A stretch of DNA of 64,000 nucleotides from positions 1 through 64,000 of the forward strand of contig JAECUM010009856.1 of the NCBI GenBank assembly GCA_016617855.1, given 5' to 3'. The notes under the pieces were generated by a model. It made no database searches. It had not been told where the DNA came from and was given only the letters and a program-made list of their open reading frames with translations. This DNA is from Megalonaias nervosa (Eukaryota > Mollusca > Bivalvia > Unionida > Unionidae). Below, one piece after another: positions 55,455-64,000 of the stretch (within the stretch, counting starts at the first letter, position 1; each line of letters opens with the position of its first letter). Position numbers and translations under genes: made by a program.

Positions 55455-56255
55455 CTTTGATGATTTTAATGGATAAAAGTGATTTTATGTTGTAATATTT
55501 ATATACCATGTTTCCACTTTATAACACAGTTCATGAGAGCCATGACTTTAATGAATAAAAGTGATTATGAGAATAAAAGGGATTATGTGTTCTAATGTTT
55601 ATATAACATGCTTCCTCGTTATGACAATATTCATGAGAGCCGTGACTTTATGGATAAAAGTGATTCAGTTTTATTGTTTATATAAATGATTCCTTTTTCT
55701 GACACTTCATAAGATCCATGACTTTAATGGATAAAGTGATTCCATGTTATATTGTTTATATACCATGCTTCCATTTTATGACACAGTTCACAAAAGCCAG
55801 AATGACTTGATAAAAGTGATTGTGTGTTCTGTTGTTTATATACCATGCTTCCTCTTATGACACTGTTCATGAGAGCCAGAATGATTTTAATGGAGAGAAG
55901 TGTACATTCAATTGTTTGTATACCGTGCTTCCACTTGACAACACTGTTCATGAGAGCCATGATGATGATTTTAATGGATAAAAGTGATGTTTTCTAATGT
56001 TTATATACCATGCTTCTTTATGACACTGTTCATGAGAACCAATAATGACTTTAAAGGATAAGTGATTGTATGTTCTATTGTTCATATACCATGCTTCCAC
56101 TTTATGACAGTTCATGAGAGCCATAATGACTTTAATGGATTAAAGTTATTCTGTGTTCTGTTGTTTTGTATACCATTCTTACACTTTATGTCACTATTCA
56201 TGGGAGGCATAACAGTGATCTGTGTACATGTTGATGGTTCTAAATACTGATCGAT
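55455..56255. repeat. About 85-bp tandem repeat, nine diverged copies
   Basis: Each unit contains ATACCATGCTTCC, TTATGACACTGTTCATGAGA, GCCATGACTTTAATGG and ATAAAAGTGATT. It begins directly after the MITE at 55453. Confidence 0.88.
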
Positions 56256-56454
56256 ATTCCAAAAAAGGCTGTGTCCTAATACTGCATTAAAACATGAAAA
56301 TATAGCATTTAATGATGTTAAATCCATTATAATTTGGTCTCCTGGACTGGGAAATAACATAACAGAAATAAAGTAAGTAGCAATAATGAGTAAAAACATT
56401 GTTACCACATATGATGGGATCCATCACCATACCTGCATTATAAGAGGGACACTT

Positions 56455-56680
56455 ACCATATATGCCCGCTTATAAGATGAGTCCAACAGCAAACTGCACA
56501 CATCTAGATCTGCCATCGCATTATGCAATGACAGATCTGGGTCTGTGCAGTTTAAGAGTAATAAATAGAACAAACAAAATGGACTCTGATCTGCAGGTGT
56601 ATTATGCATCGGCAGATCAGGATCTTTGGTGTTTGCAATTTGACTCTGCTTATGAGTGAATGTATATGGTATATAAGGAG
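56455..56680. repeat. Foldback repeat related to 48700-49195
   Basis: AACTGCACACATCTAGATCT and AGATCTGGGTCTGTGCAGTT form a hairpin around GCCATCGCATTATGC. A second, weaker hairpin (CTGATCTGCAG versus CGGCAGATCAG) follows. The outer ends read ATATATGCCCGCTTATAAG and CTTATGAGTGAATGTATATG. Confidence 0.7.
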
Positions 56681-56689
56681 GGTTTTTAT

Positions 56690-57630
56690 GGTGATAGACG
56701 CCTATACTCTGACTTTTTACCCTTGCATGAAAAATAGACAAGATATCAGATTAGAAATTTTAATATGTGTACAATAAATATTAAATGGAAATGTACAAAA
56801 TATGATCATTATAAATCCAATGTGTATATGTTTCAATATATCTCACTATCTCGTGGAGTATTTCACTTGGATACAAGTTTTAATGGTAAAAGATGAAATT
56901 GTCATTATTGGTTATTCTTTGCAGTTGGTAGAATCAGAAACTATGCCAGAATTATGTGCACAATGGTATCAGTATTTTTCATAAATAAAAGTAATTCTGT
57001 ATTTTCTAGTTCAAGTTATTAGACGATCAAATCCTTTCTTGTAAAAATATCAGTAAAATAAAATGAGAAATTTGAATTGTGTACAGTAAATTATAAACGA
57101 TCTTGCAAGAACTTGAGTGTGCACAATTTTGATAATACCATTGCTACAAGTCTCTTTTCGATGATGCTTTTAAAAATATAATTCATTGGCAATGTACTGA
57201 AAATTGTGATGTTTAGTTATTTAGTTTTTTTTTATTTTTGAAAAATTTGCAAAACACTGATGTGCAACATTCTAAAAGGCTGATTATATTTTTCACATTC
57301 AAAATACCAGTTTGATATTATAATAAGAGCACTGTCTGCAGAGTTTTGTGAAAGTGTTTTTTATTTACATTATAAAAAGAGGAGTAGAAAGGTAGTATAG
57401 TGATGTCCATAAAGAACCCATATATCATTTTGAACATCTGGTACATGCATATCACAACAAGGGAAAGAAGATCAGCAAGGGGGCTAACTCATAGAAAGCA
57501 AATAATTTTAAAAGTAGAATTCTTGAATACAAGAAATTTTTAAAGCTCAGAAAAAACAATTTAAAACATAAAAAATGTTATGTGCGTTGTCATTATAATT
57601 GAGAGTGCTGAGTGAGTGTGTGGTTCTCTC
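56690..57630. other. No gene recognised
   Basis: AT-rich DNA; nothing beyond short open frames. Confidence 0.35.
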
Positions 57631-57636
57631 TCTCTT

Positions 57637-57639
<3 letters not shown>

Positions 57640-57677
<38 letters not shown>
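57640..57677. repeat. (TA)n microsatellite
   Basis: A CT-rich lead (57622-57640) followed by a pure TA run. Confidence 0.92.
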
Positions 57678-57679
<2 letters not shown>

Positions 57680-57680
<1 letters not shown>

Positions 57681-59720
57681 AACAGGATAGTGCTTCATCA
57701 TAATATTGTTTGAATATTACAAGTTTTACCATTTTATGATTTAATTAGAAAAAATTATGATGAGCATTACATATTATTTAAGGTCAAGTTTATCATAAAG
57801 AAAAGGACACTAAAGTATTAGAAATAAAAGAAGCCATCTGTTGCCGTTTTAGTTTGTATGTTGTGCATCCTCCACTGTCTCACTTGCTTGGAATGATATT
57901 AATACAAGAATAAAGTTCTTTATATCACTGTACAACTGTGTAAGTCTGCAATTTTCATTTATGCTATTTTTAGAAGTATAGATGTCTGTATCTCAGCAAC
58001 TGTCAATCTTTGCTGTCTTTCTCTCTCACTGTCAGAATTTTGTAATGGATTTGTTCAGGCAATGTTTAGCAGCCATATATTGAATCAAAACCTTCCTTTC
58101 TATTTTTGTATCATATTTTTCTTTCCTCTGTTCAGGTTAGTTGCCACTTCAGTCCCGATTCTCTCTTTTTTTTTTATCTCTCACTCTTCCTGAGCACAGT
58201 TTTGCACAAGATTCATGAAAAAAGTTATACTTTATATTAAAATAAGACAAGATTGTAAATCTTAAATTTTATTTTATTTTATTAAAGATGTTGTGCTATA
58301 CCGGTATTTTGTTGGATAAACTTTTCTTAATAATTTCACACCTTTGTTTGTATCAGTAAAATGGAACATTTCTATTATTAAATGTACATTAGTACCTTGT
58401 AAAACACAACACTATATATACATGTAGCAATATGCTAACATGTGAACACCTAGTGGAAATTATTTTCTCCTCAAAAATCAGCTATTTAGTTTTTCACCAA
58501 CTGCATCAGTTTTTGCTGAAATGATGAAAGTTATAATTGATAACAACACAACCAGCATAAAGTAAAAGGAAGTGGATTTTAAAAAAAGCAAATTCAGATG
58601 TGACTGCATGTCAGAATGTAACAGATAACAGTTACATAAGTTTGGCAAATTTATCAAGAAAATTGACATCCCAAAGAAGGCATTGTATACTACAAAAGAA
58701 ACTAACAATAATGGAAAAGAAAATGGGAAGCTATGAAGAAAATTTTCCAAGTTGCTTTCGTTTTGCATGTGACACACTTTTATAGATGTTAAATGTATGA
58801 TAGAGTACATACACTGTACCAATTTAATTGTGTATTAGTGCTGATGTTTAAGTTGCATAGTTCTTCCAGAACAAATTGTGTATTAGCGCTGATGATGGTG
58901 ACTGAGGAGTCCTGTTTTGCAATATAAGTATACACTTCAAAATTTATGGAGGTAAGTTGTCCACTTAAATTTAAGCAGACTTTTTTGTTTTGTTTCTTGA
59001 AACGAAGAAATACATGTGGCAATAGGGGAAGCAAAGGAATATTTTTACATTTAAAATAAACATGCTAAGTAATTTCCAGCATGTTTTTGCAAGTGAACTG
59101 AAATTAAACTCTCTTAAGTGTTTTCTGTTTATGCCTGCCAGAAAATTATGAAAGAAAAATGCCTTGGACCTGTAACGGGGCTTATGTGGCCCCATGAGTC
59201 CTGGTCTTTTGGGATTTTCATCTCTCATGCCTGTGGACACTGTGTGCATCAAAAACAAGGATTTTATCAGGCATTAATCAGTTTCTCTAAGTTCCTTGAT
59301 ACAAGGAGTACAGTGTCCCAGATCAAAACGTTTGAATTACTGTTTCCTTATCTTTGGTTCCTTCCTACAACTCAGTACCATGTTAATTTATTAAATATTC
59401 AAAATGAGTGCTTAAACTTCAGGAAGTATTTGAAAAAGATTTCATTTTTTTGTTGCACATATTTAGGCAGGGAATAATTTATCTCGTTAATGATTTTCTG
59501 TATTAATTACGGGACCCTCAAGGTTGAAGATGCTGATTAATCTTTTCCAGCTAACGATTAAAAGTTTCTAATTTTTGTACGCCATTGATGACATCAGTGA
59601 TAACATAAATATCATAATGAAGAGGCCACCATATGTGAAGAATTGCAAATGGTAGGTATAAATCATTTTTATATGATGTTACAGGAATACATAATTATTT
59701 CCCACAAAGAAAACATCATC
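57680..59720. other. No gene recognised
   Basis: AT-rich interval. Open frames at 58478-58822 and 59118-59477 have no motifs or good splice context. Confidence 0.35.
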
Positions 59721-59727
59721 CTTTGGA

Positions 59728-60171
59728 TCATTCCCCATAATTGGAGATGTATAGTTGTGAAGCTATTTTCATGTAAGGCCACAATTGTACCCGAAAACGT
59801 AGGTCATGTGACCACAATGTCAAGCGAGCTATGTTATGAACTTCTGTTTGCTGTGGATTGTCTACTGGTGTCGATTGAAAATGGCCCTTTTCAACTTCTT
59901 TAAAGTCACCACACCAGTTCCAGCCAAAATTTGCACAGAGAATTCTGGCATAAAAGTCTTTCACATTTGTACCAATGAAGCCCATCCACCATGCAATGTG
60001 GTTGCCATTACCGAAAAAGAAATATTTTTTACACAACTTCAAACCCTCAGAAAACAATTTGATCAAATTTGACAAGACATCCTGGCATGAAGAGTTTTTA
60101 AATGTTTTACAAATGTTCCAATCCACTTTAAATATGGCAACATAGCTCAAATAGTAATAGCTGAGTGACAT
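59728..60171 (-). other. Unassigned open frame, 147 codons
   Basis: One of the longer uninterrupted minus-strand frames in the window outside repeats. It is Trp/Phe-rich (HIAWWMGFIGTNVKDFYARI, NFGWNWCGDF). The plus strand is also partly open here (VPAKICTENSGIKVFHIC), so strand and coding status are undecided. It may be a transposon fragment. No family recognised. Confidence 0.25.
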
Positions 60172-60179
60172 CCATTAAA

Positions 60180-61160
60180 TTTTCAACTTTTCAAAAATAA
60201 CTGGACTGTTTTCAACAAAACTTTTAACAGGGTATTATTACGACTCTATGGTCTAAATATAAGTAATAGAAAATAGTGAGAAGAAACAAGTTTTGTAAAA
60301 CTCTACAAAAAATTTATTTCCCTAGAATACAAAGTGAAAAATGTAAAAAGAACTTATGGTATTGTGAAATAAATCCCAAATAATCCAAGAATTTGAAGCA
60401 CATGATTAAAGTTCTGAATAAATTTTATTGGTATTCCAGAATAAATCCAACACTGGAAGTACTGATGTGCCTGTGGTGGCCTGTGTTGTGGTGATGTGCC
60501 AACAGCCTTTTGTTGGATCACAATAATACAATCCAAGTATATATCCTTATTTGAAATTTGACTATAAATCCAAGTCTCTATTTCCAAGTCTGTTATTGTT
60601 TTATCACTTTGTATTTACTGAGAAGAATAACTTGAATTAAATAATTTGAATAAATAAATTCCAGCCAAAATGAAATACTGGACACAACAATAATTCAGCT
60701 GATTCTCCTTAGATCTTACAGCATAAATGAATAATTTCTATAAATACATGATCAAATAGCATTTTTAAAATAAAAAAGAATGATTACCTAATGGAAAATT
60801 TCATTCTAGAAGGTTCCAGATGTTTACAAGATAAAATCTTAGTTATAATTAGAAGGTCAGTTACTAAATTTATAACATAAATATGTAAACAACAGGTAGA
60901 CCCAGCATTTCATGGGGAATTTCCAATGTTCTAGACTCAAACGAGATAAACATTTTGTTTACCAAACCAAAATCAATGATTCAGATCAGGTAGAAAATGA
61001 ACTTGATTTTGGACAAGGTCAAGTCCAAAGTACAATTATCATAGCATATATTGAATAAAAAAAACCCTAACAAACAGTGCAAAATTAAATATACATAACA
61101 CACACACACCCATAAAGAAAAAGAAAGATTTATGCAATAAAGCTTTCTTTTAACTATTAG
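60180..61160. other. 3' flank of the LTR element; possible but unproven LTR
   Basis: If the retrotransposon at 61160-64000 kept a 3' LTR it would lie here. With the 5' LTR outside the window there is no second copy to compare and no clear TG..CA boundary, so none is called. Confidence 0.3.
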
Positions 61161-61610
61161 TCAAATGTACATGTGATACAAATGTACATAAGATGAAATC
61201 TTATGAATGATACCAAGTACACATGAAACAATATAATATGTCTCTACACGTGAAAGTGCATCTGCTATTAGATTGTCTTTTCCCTTGAAGTGCATGATGT
61301 GAATATTATATTCCTGCATAATCAAATTCCACCTTAATAATCTCTGATTTTTGTTTTTCATCTTGCCAGTGAAAATAAGGGGGTTGTGATCACTAAATAC
61401 AATAATCAGAGAAGGAGCTGAACTAATATTCACTTAAAAGTGTTACAAAGTCACTATCAAAGCAAAACATTCCCGATAGTAAAATATTTTCTCTAGTGCT
61501 TATTTAATTTCATAGACAAGTACTGGGTGATCTATTCCAGTTTTGTCTTCTTGAATCAATACTCCACCAACCCCAACATCACTTGGACCAACAGACATTT
61601 TAAATGAAGA
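61161..61610 (-). pseudogene. Decayed RNase H of the Gmr1-like element
   Basis: From about 61610, DVGVGGVLIQEDKTGIDHPV marks the RNase H start. After a break the frame 61433-61161 reads IIVFSDHNPLIFTGKMKNKN, QRLLRWNLIMQEYNI and GKDNLIADALSRV, the C-terminal RNase H signature of Ty3/gypsy elements. It is the last recognisable domain on this strand; no integrase follows it, in contrast to ordinary gypsy elements. Confidence 0.85.
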
Positions 61611-61639
61611 ACTGGTGCATACTTATGTATGACTTTTTA

Positions 61640-62329
61640 TTAACTTATGAAATTCCTTCTGACATTTTTCAGACCAAATTTGTCAGGGGTCAGCAATTAT
61701 GGAAAAATTGGAACATAATTTCAGATACCATCTAGCCATACCCAAAAGTCGCACCAGTTGCTTTTCACTGATAGGCTCAGGAAATTCAGAGATAACCTTG
61801 ACCTAGCGTCTATAGGTTTAACTTTTCCATGTCTCGGTTTTGGATAAATTAGTTGTCAAATTTGCATCATTTGGTCTATCAAAGAATTTCCAAATTGTCT
61901 CTAAGTGATCTTTCCAAGTGTCGTTGTAGATGATGACATCACAATTATCTAAACAAGATATAATCATATTCATTAAACATTGAAAAGTACAAGGCGAACG
62001 TTTCATCCCAAACGGCATCACTTTATAGTTAGTCACGAATTTTCTTTGCCCTTTCTGTCCGTGGAATTTGCCAAAAAAAACTTTCAAAAGGTCAAATTTA
62101 GTGATATATTTTGCATTTACAATTTTATCAATGCAGTCATCGATTCTTGGCAACTAAAATGAGTCTGTTTTCGGCAAACTATTCACTTTCCTTTAATCAA
62201 TGCACATGCGGAAAGTATTATCTCGTTTCGGTGCAAGTATGAAAGGTGAACTCCAGTCACTTTTACTGGTTCTATGAAATCATTCTCCAGAAAATACTGA
62301 ATTTTCTTTCTAACTTTGATAGGACCATA
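61640..62329 (-). pseudogene. Decayed Ty3/gypsy-type reverse transcriptase
   Basis: Minus-strand motifs in order: ENDFIEPVKSDWSSPFILAP, FRMCID, RIDDCIDKI, AKYITKFDLLK, YKVMPFGMKRSPCTFQCLM and DVIIYNDTW, then the connection region near 61800-61650. These are the usual finger and palm motifs of gypsy-type RT. The YxDD catalytic box is not intact: only one D remains before VIIYNDTW. A deletion also removes residues after FDLLK. Multiple frame breaks show it is inactive. Confidence 0.82.
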
Positions 62330-63077
62330 CTACCTAATCTGAAGAAACTTTTGAAGAATGAGCAAGAGAGACAGAATTCTATCACCAGACTGAAAAGTTT
62401 TCTCGATTATAGTTCTGTCGTACCTTAATTTCATTTTTGACTTGTTTTCAGGTAAGTGACCGACACAATCAACCATTATTATGCAAAAATGGTTCATCAA
62501 ATAAAAGTGATGCAAGATCTTGTGATAAGTCTTATTGATCCCTAAATGGCCAGTCAGAAGAGTTTCATGGGCTAAACAAAAATTTTCTGTCTATACGACT
62601 TTGGAACAACAATTTGATAACTCACTGACCATTCATCACCAGCAAGCACATCAAGTGGTTTCCATTTTCTCATAAGGACCCCATTTTTAACAAAATAACA
62701 AACAGGTACTTCCATGGTTTAAGTTTCGCTAATAGCCCTCTGAAACAAACAGATCTCAGAATTTTTTTCCTGTTCGACGACAAGTGATTGTCGTTTGTCA
62801 CCCTGATTAGAACAAAGAGAATGAGTAGTAAAAAGAGGATCAAAGTGATCAATACCTTTGATTGATCAATACGAAGAGCAAAAGTGACCTCATCAAAAGC
62901 TTGGCCAATACATGTGTCAGCTAAAGAAATAATTTTCTGATCAACATCATTCTCAAGTGCTTTCTTTACCATAGCTGTAGTAACTGCATAAGCTGGGTTT
63001 AAATCGGGGACTTCGTTTTCAATAGGATCGACTTTCTGATCCAAACAAGGCTTGTCAATTGCAAGTGGATTAACCAC
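62330..63077 (-). pseudogene. Decayed linker and integrase of the Gmr1-like element, core deleted
   Basis: After the linker (AYAVTTAMVKKALENDVD) comes the integrase zinc-binding region at 62660-62500. It reads MRKWKPLDVLAGDEWSVSYQ and IVVPKSYRQ; in a shifted frame a GHLGINKTYHKILHHFY segment shows the H-H part of the HHCC motif. The sequence then jumps to VDCVGHLPENKSKMKLRYD, matching a point near the start of the catalytic core joined to the C-terminal part. Most of the DDE core is therefore missing. The position before the reverse transcriptase is the notable feature. Confidence 0.65.
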
Positions 63078-63084
63078 AACCTTA

Positions 63085-63370
63085 TCTCCAGCTAGGTAAT
63101 TGCCTAGTAATAAATGAATACCCTTGATATGTAAAGGATGACACTGTTCCGACTTTCACGGATCTTTGAAACTAAGTCTGGTGACTAATTAACACAATGG
63201 ACAAAGCAGCACTCTACTCCCTGAATAAGAACACTCATTAGAAGAAGACTTCTCAGAAAAGGCAAAGTACCTGGTAATAAAAGACTCTGAGAAGCTCCTG
63301 TGCCCCTTACAGTTTTAATTGGGATATGATTGGCAGAATTACTAATGAGTGATATAGAATCGTTCAATAT
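63085..63370 (-). pseudogene. Decayed protease of the Gmr1-like element
   Basis: A segment RGTGASQSLLLPGTLPF corresponds to the aspartic protease active-site region, where family members have DTGA or DSGS; the catalytic Asp is replaced by Gly. Further on, LLLGNYLAGDKVVVNPL corresponds to the end of the protease domain and the link to the next part, which continues with LDQKVDPIENEVPDLNP (63060-63000). Separate frames are needed for the two parts. Confidence 0.6.
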
Positions 63371-63429
63371 GAATGGTTCTTAACTCTCCATATTAAAATC
63401 AGACTGGAGTTTGTTTGACCCACCCAAAA

Positions 63430-64000
63430 ACAAAGAGCATTTTAGAATATGTCTGTCTTGATTCTGTTGCTTATTTTTTAATTTGTAACAATCAGAAATA
63501 ACAAGCCCTTTTCTCTTGCAATATGTGCATTTAAGAAGAGACAATGATTTCTGATCAATCTTATCAGAAACTTGATTCCTAAAAGTTGTGCCAGTTTGAA
63601 ATTTGGATGTGCTGAAATAGATTTTTTTTTAACCAGAAGAATGATGTGTGGAAGAATTACTGACGAAAGAAACTTTATGAGCTGAGGAATACTCGTCAGC
63701 TGTAAGAGCAGTGTTTTCTAAAGTTTTAGCCTTGTGCTCATCGGGGAAGTTTTTAACGTCACTGTGGACGCAATTCTTGAACTCTACAACTAATATGAAT
63801 TTTCTGAGATTTTCTTAATCTTGACCAACGTTCTTGATTAAGCACCACCTATCAAATAATTACCCTTTTTCTCTTGCAAATTCGCCATAGATTTCTCCAG
63901 TTTCATTTTTACAGTTCCTAAACTTTTTTGTCAGTAAGCCTCAGGTACCACCTTATAACACTTCAAGATACATTCCTTAACCAGATCATAATCAGCAATT
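63430..64000 (-). pseudogene. Decayed gag of a Gmr1-like Ty3/gypsy retrotransposon, runs off the window edge
   Basis: Minus-strand translation near 63480-63560 shows a retroviral-type zinc knuckle, CTYCKRKGLVISDC, in which the expected His is Leu. Upstream (63600-64000) are fragments of a gag-like reading frame with several frame breaks. In family elements the knuckle binds the element's RNA during particle assembly. The left part of gag and the 5' LTR are beyond the right edge of the window. Confidence 0.55.

Noticed and set aside
60180..61160. 3' LTR of the retrotransposon
   Set aside because: Expected here, but without the 5' copy or clear TG..CA ends and a polypurine tract it cannot be called.

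Overview
The window looks like AT-rich nuclear DNA of an invertebrate animal. The genes are split, with GT-AG introns of 0.5 to about 5 kb. There are many microsatellites, minisatellites, MITEs, tRNA-derived SINEs and decayed retrotransposons, and no operon, Shine-Dalgarno or prokaryotic signal. A marine mollusc, perhaps a bivalve, is my best guess from the repeat style (two tRNA-headed SINEs, GACC-rich dispersed repeats, (CA)n/(TA)n tracts). That is inference, not proof.

Region 1 (about 3.9-16.1 kb, minus strand) is a secreted modular protein gene. A signal-peptide exon (16079-16019) is followed by two cysteine-bearing exons, two EGF exons and a VWA exon with an intact MIDAS motif. A less certain tail ends in a second VWA domain at 3931. 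From the signal peptide through the first VWA all splice phases agree, so this part is well supported, but the first VWA exon carries a one-base frameshift. The introns hold a decayed endonuclease/reverse-transcriptase LINE (11.4-13.5 kb), a 34-bp satellite (9.1-9.8 kb) and other repeats.

Region 2 (17.1-27.5 kb) has no intact gene. It is a decayed composite array of about three related units. They carry L1/Tx1-type reverse-transcriptase fragments (plus strand), a shared coding-like coiled-coil stretch (minus strand) and 18-bp minisatellite blocks, one split by a hAT-type MITE. Next to it (28.4-29 kb) lies a broken gene resembling a YqaJ-type nuclease plus a PHD finger.

Region 3 (37.3-45.7 kb, plus strand) is a C2H2 zinc-finger gene. 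Three exons each carry one CX2CX12HX4HP finger, all joined in phase 1. There is an alternative terminal exon, and a 24-bp coding tandem repeat lies in the last exon. Its introns are filled with a SINE, a 34-bp array and other repeats.

Region 4 (46-60 kb) is gene-poor and dominated by tandem and foldback repeats. Region 5 (61.2-64.0 kb, minus strand) is a decayed LTR retrotransposon: gag zinc knuckle, protease, integrase, reverse transcriptase and RNase H, in that order. Integrase before a Ty3/gypsy-type RT is the unusual Gmr1-type arrangement. The element runs off the right edge.
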